NCBI GenBank assembly: GCA_903834475.1
Contig: CAILJH010000123.1
Location: forward strand, 1-64,000
Reading direction: 5' to 3'
DNA: 64,000 nucleotides
DNA from: an uncultured Prolixibacteraceae bacterium
GTDB taxonomy: Bacteria > Bacteroidota > Bacteroidia > Bacteroidales > Prolixibacteraceae
In this document: positions 16,924 through 25,694 of the stretch, in pieces
Layout of the letters: every line of letters begins with the position of its first letter
Position numbering within the stretch: position 1 is the first letter of the stretch
The notes under the pieces: generated by a model
What the model was told of the DNA's origin: nothing
Database searches by the model: none
The model's input: the letters and a program-made list of their open reading frames with translations, nothing else
Position numbers and translations under genes: made by a program

Positions 16924-19338
16924 TTACTTTTTATTGACTTTAAAACTGGTTGTTCCGAAGCAGATCTTGCCGTTTTTACTGATGCCTTCTACAAAAACCA
17001 GATACTGTCCGATATCATCTGAAGTAAAAAAGTCAATGGAAGACTTGCCGTTTACAAAACCTAAATCCGGATTCCAGTACAAAGTTGGCCGGTAGTCGGG
17101 CATTTCATCATGAATGTTTTCAAGCGTATATCTGGGCGAATAGAATTTCCGTTCGCGATAGAATCCTTTGATTCGCTGCGTGATCCGGCCTTTGATATAA
17201 TGGCTTTCACCATGATTTGGGTCTGTTGTTTTTCGGTAAATTGCAATCACCCCGTTACCACCTTTTGAACCGAAAATTGACATATTCACTCCGCTTTTCA
17301 ATATTTCTACTTTCTCAATTTCGCTCATGTGAATGTTCCTGATTTCCCTCACATCACTTCCGCTGCCAGGAGGAAAATCTGAAACTTCCATTCCATCCAA
17401 AAGAAAAAGAGGCGAGCCACCACCCCGGATGGAAATCTCATCGCCGTTAACGGTCAATCCGGCGACTTTGCCTTCCAGATAGTCGAAAACATTATTATAG
17501 GTATAGTCTGCTTCTGAAACAGTTAATGAATTATCAGGCATGTTGTATATTCTGAAATGACCATCGTCTTTAATTATGCGTTTTTCAATGATATCAACGT
17601 CCGACAATAATATACTACCCTTTTCAGGGTTGAACCCCATTTCTTTCATGCTCCGGTTTGAGTTTTCTGCAATAAACTTGCGATTCAGTTCGATAGTAAA
17701 AGCGGTATTCTTCATTAAAACCGGCGATACGATTGAATCCAAAGGAAAGATAGGATCCAACCGGATTTCTGTGTATTTACTTCCTCCTTTTGTTTTGGCA
17801 TTCAACATAACTAAGGTTGAATCGTTGAGATACATACGTTCGAATTTAAACCGGCCATTTATATCGGATGTTGTCTTTTCGAACAATGAACTACCGCTCG
17901 AAGGCCCCAAAACCACCTGGGCCTCAGAAACAGGTTTTTCAAACAGAAGTTTCTTTACCAACCCTTTAATTTCAATTCCCGCATCGTTCCAGTCTTTCAG
18001 ATCAGCTGACCTGACTGTTTCGACGTCGTCCCACAGATAGCTGCTCCATCCATTCACCATCATTAGTAAATCGATTTTTTCGGAACTCGTATGGAGTTCA
18101 TCATGGATAAAATACGAAGCCGGAGATTCAATGGCTCCTTTTAGATCGGAATCGAGCAGCAGATAGCTTTTGATGTTCTGGCTGTTTCCCGATGCGCTGA
18201 AATAGTTCTTGTTTACCACAGCGACCGAAAGCGTTGAATTAACCGAATCACCCGGTGGAAGAAAGGCTTCGGCACCAATTTTCACTTCCTCACGTGGCCT
18301 GAAATCTTTCTGAGTTAATTGAAGTCTGATCAGATCATCTTTACCGTCGTCAACGAATATCAGGCGTTCGGCAATCTGAATCAGGGAAGTATCGAGCAGC
18401 GAAATTTTTGAAATACCTTTTGGAAACTGATTTTTACCCACCTGAAGCGTTTCGGCGAAATCGTGCATTTCCAGTTTTTTATAGAAGAGTACAATGCCTT
18501 TGTGTGATGCCACAAAATAGAAATCCGGATGACGGGGGAGCTTGCTATTACCTGACATTTCAAATGTGAGAGAATCAGCATTCTCCTTATAATTCATACT
18601 GATACCTTCTGATTTGGCCTGATCGATGGGGATCTTCATTTCGGGACATTGATCGATGGTAGCAAAATAGGTTTCCCCATCTTCGGGCATCATGACAAAT
18701 TTTCCCATTCCCATATATCTCGTGCTGAAAGAGGAAATTGTATCTCCAAGTTCACTGAGGATTTTCCCACTGACATATATTCCTCTTCCTTTTGAATCGA
18801 CTGCTTTAAATGCTACCGTATTTAAAACATTCAGGACCAGATTTCCTCCTTCAGGTAAAAATTTCATATCAATTTTTGAATAGTCGGTCTGATCGTTGTC
18901 AGTCAAATCTGCCGTTTTCAGCGATCCCGTGATCCAGATTTTCTTATGGAAACAAGCATCTTCCCCGAAGTTTTCGAGGTATCGGGTAAATGCCCTGATG
19001 GTGTACAATCCGCTTTTTAATGATTCGGTTTTGAACTCACAGCGTGCCTGACCTTTAATCGAAAACAGGATATTCTCTTTTACGATTTTACCTTCTTCAG
19101 AAATCAGCTGAACGAATATATTCCTGAAGTTTGAATTCAACTGGTTGGTAATTCCGTTAACCTGATAAACTTTGATCCAGATATTGTCTCCCGGAGCATA
19201 AAATTCCCGGTCCACATGGAGATATAACTTTTCAAAGAGCAGAGGTTTTTTGGAATCTGCCCAACTCTTGATATCCTGGGCCGAAATGCTGACCAAAAAT
19301 GAAAGGTTAAAAAGGAAAAGGACAGTTAATTTTTTCAT
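16924..19338 (-). CDS. MG2-domain and TonB-Plug-domain exported protein without beta-barrel
   Basis: 804 residues. The N-terminus is a signal peptide (MKKLTVLFLFNLSFLVSISA, cut near AQD). An MG2-like (alpha-2-macroglobulin type) domain follows, seen in KLYLHVDREFYAPGDNIW and the later FTRYLENFG stretch. The middle has a carboxypeptidase-regulatory-like segment (IKGLVKKLLFEKPVSEAQVV). A Plug domain lies at about 590-710 with FDYLEGKVAGLTVNG, IRGGGSPLFLLDGMEV, VEKVEILK-type IEKVEILKSG and GGNGVIAIYRKT. No C-terminal barrel follows, so it cannot be a complete TonB-dependent transporter. Similar proteins are common in Bacteroidota and of unproven role, perhaps envelope scaffolding or protease-inhibitor-like. 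It is not next to a SusD-like gene. Confidence 0.85.
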   Translation of the reverse strand: MKKLTVLFLFNLSFLVSISAQDIKSWADSKKPLLFEKLYLHVDREFYAPGDNIWIKVYQVNGITNQLNSNFRNIFVQLISEEGKIVKENILFSIKGQARCEFKTESLKSGLYTIRAFTRYLENFGEDACFHKKIWITGSLKTADLTDNDQTDYSKIDMKFLPEGGNLVLNVLNTVAFKAVDSKGRGIYVSGKILSELGDTISSFSTRYMGMGKFVMMPEDGETYFATIDQCPEMKIPIDQAKSEGISMNYKENADSLTFEMSGNSKLPRHPDFYFVASHKGIVLFYKKLEMHDFAETLQVGKNQFPKGISKISLLDTSLIQIAERLIFVDDGKDDLIRLQLTQKDFRPREEVKIGAEAFLPPGDSVNSTLSVAVVNKNYFSASGNSQNIKSYLLLDSDLKGAIESPASYFIHDELHTSSEKIDLLMMVNGWSSYLWDDVETVRSADLKDWNDAGIEIKGLVKKLLFEKPVSEAQVVLGPSSGSSLFEKTTSDINGRFKFERMYLNDSTLVMLNAKTKGGSKYTEIRLDPIFPLDSIVSPVLMKNTAFTIELNRKFIAENSNRSMKEMGFNPEKGSILLSDVDIIEKRIIKDDGHFRIYNMPDNSLTVSEADYTYNNVFDYLEGKVAGLTVNGDEISIRGGGSPLFLLDGMEVSDFPPGSGSDVREIRNIHMSEIEKVEILKSGVNMSIFGSKGGNGVIAIYRKTTDPNHGESHYIKGRITQRIKGFYRERKFYSPRYTLENIHDEMPDYRPTLYWNPDLGFVNGKSSIDFFTSDDIGQYLVFVEGISKNGKICFGTTSFKVNKK

Positions 19339-19380
19339 CAGGAATAGTACAAGAATGTATAAATATATTCAATAGTAAAC

Positions 19381-19410
19381 AACAAACGCCCCGGTGTTGG
19401 AGCGTTTGTT
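19381..19410 (-). terminator. Hairpin terminator of the GH20 gene
   Basis: AACAAACGC (19381-19389) pairs with GCGTTTGTT (19402-19410), with a GC-rich top. On the minus strand it is followed by a T-rich stretch, 23 bp after the GH20 stop. Confidence 0.65.
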
Positions 19411-19432
19411 CTAAATTTTATATCCTTGAATG

Positions 19433-21001
19433 TTATTTCACATCATTTGTTTCCCACCGAACCATTTTTGAAGGATAGAAGTTGATATTCATGGCTTTCA
19501 TCCGTTCGCCATGATTGGCCAACCGGACCCTGTAGGCAGGCCAGCTGCGCAATTTTGCCGGAGTCCATCCAATTTCGGCATAGCCAAGCAGACGTGGAAA
19601 AATCAGGTATTCGGCTTCCTGACGCGCTCCGACAGTTTCGGACCAAAGAGGTGCTTCAATTCCCACGATGTTTTCCTTTTTGATTTCAGGAACCAGATTG
19701 GCAGGATCCCAGTTGTAACCTTTGTCAACTTCGATGTAAGCTGCCCAATGCAATCCGTAAGTACTGGTCGAATCATACTGCATGTCGAGATATGCATTTT
19801 TAGCCGGCGACATCAGAACTTTTGCTCCTTGTGCCACACCTTTGATTGCGTTTTCGGCTTTGGCCCAGTATTGAACCACGGTATTCGGTTTTACAGTTGC
19901 CAACGCAATTTCGTCCCATGCCAGAACTTTTTTTCCATGAGCAACTACCATGTCCTGAACGCGGTTCATGAAAGGAATGTAATCTTCGATTTTAGTTGCA
20001 TGCGATTCGTCACCGCCAATGTGCAGGTACTCACCCGGAGTTATTGCTGCCAGTTCACGGATAACATCATCAATAAATTGGTAGGTTGTTTCTTTACTGG
20101 TGCACAGCGTACTGAATCCGACTTCGGTTCCTGTATATAATTCTTTCGGTTTTCCATCGCAATTGAGCATGGCAACAGAAGCCAGTGCAGCATTTGTGTG
20201 ACCCGGCATATCGATTTCAGGAATAATGGTAATATACCTGTCCTGTGCATATTTTACGATTTCCTTATACTGTTCCTGTGTGTAATAGCCCCCTTCGCCA
20301 CCCCCGACTTCAGTCTTTCCGCCATGTGCGGTCAGGTTTGGCCACGATTTTATTTCAATCCGCCAACCCTGATCATCTGAAAGGTGAAGGTGCAGAACGT
20401 TCATTTTGTAATAGGCCAGCTGCTCGATGAAATTTTTCACATCGTCAATTCCGAAGAAATGCCGGGCAACATCGAGCATCGAACCGCGGTAGCCGTATTC
20501 AGGAAAGTCGCGGATAACGCCATTGTCCAACTTCCAGGGTCCTTTTTGTGCTGTTTTCATTTCAACTTTTGCAGGAAGTATTTGCCTGATAGTCTGAATT
20601 CCGTGAAACAAGCCGGCCGGTTTGTTTGCTTCCAGATGTACCGATTTGTCCGAAATAGTCAGTTGGTATCCTTCGTCGCCCAGTTCGGTGTCTTTTCCTG
20701 AAATCGATAAAAAAATATTCCCGGGTGCAGGAGTATCTGTCGTGGTTTTAACCTTGATCGTCAAACCGGTTGAAGGGTTCAGTTTGTCGGCAAGGTACTG
20801 ACCGATTTGTTTCATTTCTGCCGATTCGCCCTGAACGAAAATATTGGTCTGGTCGGTCAGATTGAATGAACCACCAGCCGAAACAATGGAAACAGGAAGT
20901 GGAATCATATTTTCTTTGGAAAGATCGGACGGAGTACAAGCAGGTTGGCTAAATAGTACACTCAAAGCCAATGCAGACTGCACGAAAAATTTAAATTTCA
21001 T
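19433..21001 (-). CDS. Beta-N-acetylhexosaminidase, glycoside hydrolase family 20
   Basis: About 522 residues from ATG 21001 (MKFKFFVQSALALSVLFSQP); an ATG at 21010 and a start at 21052 are alternatives. The N-terminus is a signal sequence ending in SQPAC, a probable lipoprotein site, so the enzyme is likely anchored in the envelope. It has a GH20b-type N-terminal domain, then the TIM barrel with HLHLSDDQGWRIEI, PEIDMPGH and the catalytic Asp-Glu pair in HIGGDES (Asp331-Glu332 from 21001). GH20 enzymes release terminal GlcNAc/GalNAc by substrate-assisted catalysis. The neighbouring DMT transporter runs in the same direction. No SusC/SusD pair is near, so this is not a classical utilisation locus. 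Confidence 0.95.
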   Translation of the reverse strand: MKFKFFVQSALALSVLFSQPACTPSDLSKENMIPLPVSIVSAGGSFNLTDQTNIFVQGESAEMKQIGQYLADKLNPSTGLTIKVKTTTDTPAPGNIFLSISGKDTELGDEGYQLTISDKSVHLEANKPAGLFHGIQTIRQILPAKVEMKTAQKGPWKLDNGVIRDFPEYGYRGSMLDVARHFFGIDDVKNFIEQLAYYKMNVLHLHLSDDQGWRIEIKSWPNLTAHGGKTEVGGGEGGYYTQEQYKEIVKYAQDRYITIIPEIDMPGHTNAALASVAMLNCDGKPKELYTGTEVGFSTLCTSKETTYQFIDDVIRELAAITPGEYLHIGGDESHATKIEDYIPFMNRVQDMVVAHGKKVLAWDEIALATVKPNTVVQYWAKAENAIKGVAQGAKVLMSPAKNAYLDMQYDSTSTYGLHWAAYIEVDKGYNWDPANLVPEIKKENIVGIEAPLWSETVGARQEAEYLIFPRLLGYAEIGWTPAKLRSWPAYRVRLANHGERMKAMNINFYPSKMVRWETNDVK

Positions 21002-21066
21002 TGGTGTCATGGTTCGAAGATGTTTGGATTTATAGTTTGTTGATTCAGACAATTACTTTTTCAGTT

Positions 21067-21954
21067 TTATTCCACCAGTTTCAGTATTCTTGTTTTCTTT
21101 CCAATCCTGAAATTGATGATTACCAGTGCAAAACAGGAACTTACAATTACAAAAGCCCCAGCCAATTCGATGGTGCTGAATTGTTCATGAAAAATGAGCC
21201 ATCCGGAAATCAGGTTAAAAACCGGAACCATGGATTGGAGCAAGGATCCAGTCGCCACATTGACATACCGGTAACCTTCAGTCATAAACAGCTGCCCGAT
21301 CGTTGCAACCACTCCTACCAATACCAGCAGTAAAAGTTCATTCAGGTTTCCTTCGGCTTGTGTAACCCCCGAAGGTATTAAAAACATCCAGAAACCGACA
21401 ATACACTGCGAAAAGAAAATGGCATATGAGTTGTCGCTGTCGTGAAGTTTTTTTACAAAAACAACTGCCAACCCGGTAATTACTGATCCGGCAATAGCAA
21501 TCAATTCGTAAATCCCCATTCCGGCCAACGAATCTTTTCCGCCGCCTAACGAGAGCAAAACCAATCCGGCAAACGAAATAAAAATGACTACAAACTTAAT
21601 TCGTTCTACCTTTTCTTTCAGGATCATCATACTGAATAAAGTGGCAAAAATGGGGTACGAGTAGATGTACACAGAACCCTTGCCAACTCCTAATTTCAGG
21701 ATTGCCAGATAAAACAGGTAAACCGCGATTCCGCCAACCAGGCCGCGCCAAAAAAGGTTTTTCTTGTCGTTAAACTGAAGTCGGATAATTCCAAAAAGGG
21801 ATAAAATGCCGATGATTCCAAGGCCGATTGCAAACCGGAAAAAGGTGGTCTGATAGCTCGACACGTGAGGAATTGCCTTTACCAATACTGCCATCAATGC
21901 AAAGAACACCACTGAACCTAAAGTTAAAAGGACACCTTTCGAATTATCGGACAT
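21067..21954 (-). CDS. DMT-superfamily permease (two EamA domains)
   Basis: 295 residues with ten evenly spaced membrane helices arranged as two EamA repeats (N-terminal VVFFALMAVLVKAIP and second half from YELIAIAGSVITGLAVV). Members export or import metabolites such as amino acids or nucleotide sugars; specificity cannot be read from sequence. It lies 65 bp upstream of the GH20 gene on the same strand, so it may be co-transcribed, but a functional link to hexosaminidase is speculative. The start ATG at 21954 gives MSDNSKGVLLTLGSV, a good cytosolic N-terminus. Confidence 0.88.
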   Translation of the reverse strand: MSDNSKGVLLTLGSVVFFALMAVLVKAIPHVSSYQTTFFRFAIGLGIIGILSLFGIIRLQFNDKKNLFWRGLVGGIAVYLFYLAILKLGVGKGSVYIYSYPIFATLFSMMILKEKVERIKFVVIFISFAGLVLLSLGGGKDSLAGMGIYELIAIAGSVITGLAVVFVKKLHDSDNSYAIFFSQCIVGFWMFLIPSGVTQAEGNLNELLLLVLVGVVATIGQLFMTEGYRYVNVATGSLLQSMVPVFNLISGWLIFHEQFSTIELAGAFVIVSSCFALVIINFRIGKKTRILKLVE

Positions 21955-22095
21955 ACATACAACTTAAAAACGGGTTCGTAAAAATACCGAAATTATCCTA
22001 AAGAAACCTGACAAAAATGGTCTGGCAAGGTAATTATAAATGAATTCATTCCTGGTTTTTGTTTTTCTCAGCTGAAAAGTTGCTACCCGGAATAT

Positions 22096-24750
22096 CTACT
22101 TGCTTATAAGCAGTTTAGCTCGTGAAAAATTCAGGTTTCCTTTGGCCTCAACAAGGTAATCTCCGGAAGGAAGAATGTTTCCGGCAGAGATTTTCAAATT
22201 CTTAAAACCATTTTCATCGACGCTGCAGAAATTGGTGTACAGAACCTGGCCGGCAAGGTTGAAAATGGCTATTGAAACTTTTTCGTTCGAGGCAAAATCA
22301 GTCATCATAAGGTTGAAATCGCCATTGGATGGATTGGGATATATACCTGCCGTTTTTTCAAGCGATAAGGTTGGAACTGAAGTTGGAATGATTATTGGTT
22401 CAAGTAACCACATGGCGCTCCACCACGAAGGTTCGATGGTGCTGTACCATGCCTGATTCTGCAGTTTTTCAACATTCATATAATCCAGCGTATTCCATTC
22501 ACTTTTCAGCCTGACAAATCCATCTCCGGCATCTTCAATTGACCATCTTGAACTCATCGCTCCGGGAGTTCTGGAAGTACATTGTACATAACCCAAAAGA
22601 TTTTCGATGTGCATGTAATCGCCGGTAGAAAAATTCTGAATTTCTTTTACTCCGTCAACGTCTTCTAATTTCCATTGGTAAGTTTTGTCACTGGCCGTAC
22701 CCGAATATTTCACCAGGCCACCACTGTCATATAGATAGGTGTTTTGCCATCGGTTTTTGATCTTGTAAACAGTTAAAGGAGTACTGGTTATATTCAAATT
22801 ACAGGTGGAAGAGAAATTTCCATCCAGAGTCGTTACGGTCAAGGTAGTTTGTCCTTTGGATAAACTTGTCACAAGTCCATTATAATTTATCGTAGCGACT
22901 GCAGTATTGCTTGATGTATAGCTTACAATTTTATTGGTAGCATTCGTCGGAGAAAATTTCGGGACAAGTTGCAACGATGCTCCACCGGCCATGCTGGTGT
23001 CTGACGGCATAAGTTTGACACCGGTAACAGCTGCAAGATCGCAGCCGGTGAGGGCAGTCCACGAGAAATTTCCTTTTAGCGTCGTATTAAAAGCAGTACC
23101 ATTTGAATTTCCGCCCAAATTTGAATAATTCAAACTGCAATAGGTCGCGTTTCCGACCGGATACTGATCAAAAATAACAGCAAATCCAGTCTGGGAAATT
23201 GCATTATTGACATTGTTGTTGGGGTATTCCTTTCCAGTTCCATTGACTGTTACATTCTCGAATTTTAAATTAAAAATACCATTGCCTGCATTTTTTGCAA
23301 TACGGATGGCATCACATTTAGAATCAGTTATATCGATGCTGTTGAACCGAAGGTTCTGAACTTTTGTTCCGGCAATTGCTGCACAAGAGATATTAATTGC
23401 TCCTACTCTTGAATTGTCGGTGTCATTAAAAGTTCCGCATCCGATAACAGAAATTTCGTGAAAATCGTGCATCCCGTTATCATTGAATCCAACCCCGGCA
23501 AAAAAGTTATTGACGGTAATACCGATTTCCAGATTATCTTTAATAATGATATTGTAGAACTTGTTATCCTTACCGCCATATAAGCCAATGCCAGCAGCAC
23601 GCCAAACATTTTCAACTGTGTTATTCCTGAACGTATTATTGATGCATTCCAATCCCTCAGCACTCCAGATTGCCATGCCATCATCCCCGTTATTCCTGAA
23701 ATTACAGTGCTCAACAATGGCATTGCTTGTCCCTTTGCACAGGTTGACACCATCGGCGTAGGTATTTCTGAACCTGCAGTTCTTCATTAAAAAGCCATCG
23801 GCATAGGCTGGTCCTAATCCACCGGTAAACTGCGCTATCCATGATCCGGTTGCACAATGTTCCACCCAAATGTTCTGAATGACTGATTCCGAGGTATAAA
23901 CACCAATGATTCCTCCATATCCTTTGGTTCGGGTGGTCATATCCGTAGTTAAATACAGATCGGAATAACTAACATTGGGAGCATCGGCACGCAAACCGCC
24001 ATTGCTGGCATTGGTGACAGTAAAATTCAGTTGAGTATACCACATTCCGGCACCCTGAAGTTTAGTTCTGGCAACTCCAAAGTAGATCTGGCTATTGATG
24101 TTGTAAATACCTGCAGGTACAAAAATAGTTTTGGCACCATTTGCATCGATGAAGGCCTGCAAGGTACTGCCATTGCCATTGTAAACGACTGAACCCGCAG
24201 GTGCAGTAATAGCTGCAGGTACAGGTTCCATTTCAACGAAATCGAGCCAGATATTTCCGCTCTCCCTGACTATTTTTAGCTTCGAAAGTTTATTGGGTAA
24301 TTTGAATCGAACTTCGTCGAATCGCATTCTTGGATTTTTGTTTTTAATCCCAGTATTGTTTGGGTCGCCATTGCTCCACAAATACTCCCATGACCATTTT
24401 GATGTCAGCGTCAAACTTGTAATTTTGGTGCTTCCATCATACACCCCAATTACTCCTGTTTCTCCATCAGGAACAGAATAACGAACCACTAAACCATCAG
24501 CAGCTTCATCCAAAGTCCATTCAAGTGAGGCATCGGTTTTCGAGAAGTCAACACAAATCTGATCAGTTGCTTCGCATTGCAAATCAGATTGTTTATATGA
24601 TTTTGGAGTTACTGTGGCATTGGTTAATGTGCCCTTGTCTGCTTCGTAACGTTTGTAGGGTGCATCATAATAACCTCGTTGGGCAGATGCGTTGCAGGCA
24701 AGAATTAACAACGGGATAATAAATGCGAATTTGAATATAAATTTAGCCAT
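22096..24750 (-). CDS. Secreted GH87-like alpha-1,3-glucanase/mycodextranase candidate with type IX sorting domain
   Basis: 884 residues. Signal peptide 1-23 (cut near ASAQ). A CBM6/35-like domain follows at about 34-175 (YKRYEADKGTL, then WLDFVEMEPV). A right-handed beta-helix spans about 185-565, opening with the pectate-lyase-type STLQAFIDANG. Within it, ADGVNLCKGTSNAIVEHCNF and NNGDDGMAIWS put Asp at 333, 356 and 357. That 23/24-residue spacing is the one I recall for the catalytic Asp triad of GH87 alpha-1,3-glucanases. Then a BIG2 domain (about 570-655), a ricin-like beta-trefoil (about 658-790) and a C-terminal sorting domain with IYPNPSNGDF and ending RAKLLISK. It should leave the cell through the type IX system whose SprA is encoded at 39 kb. 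Substrate is inferred, not shown. Confidence 0.8.
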   Translation of the reverse strand: MAKFIFKFAFIIPLLILACNASAQRGYYDAPYKRYEADKGTLTNATVTPKSYKQSDLQCEATDQICVDFSKTDASLEWTLDEAADGLVVRYSVPDGETGVIGVYDGSTKITSLTLTSKWSWEYLWSNGDPNNTGIKNKNPRMRFDEVRFKLPNKLSKLKIVRESGNIWLDFVEMEPVPAAITAPAGSVVYNGNGSTLQAFIDANGAKTIFVPAGIYNINSQIYFGVARTKLQGAGMWYTQLNFTVTNASNGGLRADAPNVSYSDLYLTTDMTTRTKGYGGIIGVYTSESVIQNIWVEHCATGSWIAQFTGGLGPAYADGFLMKNCRFRNTYADGVNLCKGTSNAIVEHCNFRNNGDDGMAIWSAEGLECINNTFRNNTVENVWRAAGIGLYGGKDNKFYNIIIKDNLEIGITVNNFFAGVGFNDNGMHDFHEISVIGCGTFNDTDNSRVGAINISCAAIAGTKVQNLRFNSIDITDSKCDAIRIAKNAGNGIFNLKFENVTVNGTGKEYPNNNVNNAISQTGFAVIFDQYPVGNATYCSLNYSNLGGNSNGTAFNTTLKGNFSWTALTGCDLAAVTGVKLMPSDTSMAGGASLQLVPKFSPTNATNKIVSYTSSNTAVATINYNGLVTSLSKGQTTLTVTTLDGNFSSTCNLNITSTPLTVYKIKNRWQNTYLYDSGGLVKYSGTASDKTYQWKLEDVDGVKEIQNFSTGDYMHIENLLGYVQCTSRTPGAMSSRWSIEDAGDGFVRLKSEWNTLDYMNVEKLQNQAWYSTIEPSWWSAMWLLEPIIIPTSVPTLSLEKTAGIYPNPSNGDFNLMMTDFASNEKVSIAIFNLAGQVLYTNFCSVDENGFKNLKISAGNILPSGDYLVEAKGNLNFSRAKLLISK

Positions 24751-24850
24751 TTTCAGGTTTTTAGGTCAGCCAAATATCTGCAATTAAAATCGCATTTTCA
24801 ATACCAGTTTATGTAAATAAAAAAAATGAGTCAATGGAAAGCAAAAAAGA

Positions 24851-24873
24851 AACCCCCGCGATTTGCGGGGGTT
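24851..24873 (-). terminator. Intrinsic terminator of the cyclophilin gene
   Basis: AACCCCCGC-GATTT-GCGGGGGTT is a 9-bp GC-rich stem. On the minus strand it is followed by TTCTTTTTT, 9 bp after the gene's stop. Confidence 0.85.
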
Positions 24874-24881
24874 GAGATGAT

Positions 24882-25319
24882 CTATTCTTCAATAATAACG
24901 ATCTTTTCAATGACATCGCCTTGACGAATGGCGTCAATTACTTCAAGCCCTTCGTAAACCTTGCCAAAGCAAGTATGATTGCGATCGAGATGGGCCGTAT
25001 TACGCCGGCTATGGCAAACAAAAAACTGTGAGCCGCCAGTATTGCGTCCGGCATGAGCCATCGACAGCACTCCGCGGTCGTGGAACTGATTTTCGCCATC
25101 CAGTTCACATTTGATTTTATAACCCGGACCACCGGCGCCAGTTCCATCTGGACAACCACCCTGAATTACGAAATCAGGGATTACACGATGGAAAGTCAAT
25201 CCATCATAAAAACCGCTTTTCGATAGTTTGGTAAAATTCTCGACGGTGCCAGGTGCATCTTCATCGAAAAAATTTAATTTCATAACACCTTTGCTGGTAT
25301 AAATTTCTGCCTTGCTCAT
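24882..25319 (-). CDS. Peptidylprolyl isomerase, cyclophilin type
   Basis: 145 residues from the ATG at 25319 ([18 protein letters not shown]); an upstream in-frame start at 25448 would add 43 residues of unrelated sequence. Cyclophilin signature and active-site residues are visible in [31 protein letters not shown] and GSQFFVC. It catalyses cis-trans isomerisation of prolyl bonds. No signal peptide, so it is cytosolic. A strong terminator follows, and the gene appears monocistronic. Confidence 0.95.
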   Translation of the reverse strand: MSKAEIYTSKGVMKLNFFDEDAPGTVENFTKLSKSGFYDGLTFHRVIPDFVIQGGCPDGTGAGGPGYKIKCELDGENQFHDRGVLSMAHAGRNTGGSQFFVCHSRRNTAHLDRNHTCFGKVYEGLEVIDAIRQGDVIEKIVIIEE

Positions 25320-25409
25320 TTTTAAAATTTTTAATGATTGGCTGCAAAAATACAACATTTTGGTCAATCTGAAATTGGATTGATCTGACGGATGATCAAT
25401 TTTCAATAC

Positions 25410-25444
25410 TTTGTAAAAATTTCTGAATTTTACCTCTATATTTG
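25410..25444 (+). promoter_or_regulatory. Possible promoter of the permease-mutarotase pair
   Basis: TATATTTG (25437-25444) fits the -7 TAnnTTTG element, with TTTG at 25410-25413 upstream at a slightly long spacing of 23 nt. It is about 250 bp before the permease ATG, so the leader would be long. The rest of the 375-bp gap shows nothing recognisable. Confidence 0.3.
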
Positions 25445-25694
25445 ACATCCAATCAGCACAGTACAGGATGGATTATCTCGTCTATATTTCGATCCTTGTA
25501 TAAATAAGTATAATCGGACATTCTGTTTTGCAAGATTTGAAATGTTCCTCAGCATCTTTTACTAACTGCAAAGCTTTGCAATACCTTAGTTCTGAAAATT
25601 GACTTGGCAAATTGGATTAGTTTATTGACTTTTGACAAACAGAATTTTTTAAATAGATTTAACCTAATAGAACTCAACATTTATTCTTTTAGAA

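Noticed and set aside
16924..24750. Polysaccharide utilisation locus
   Set aside because: GH20 and GH87-like genes are present, but no SusC/SusD pair or dedicated regulator; the Plug protein lacks a barrel.
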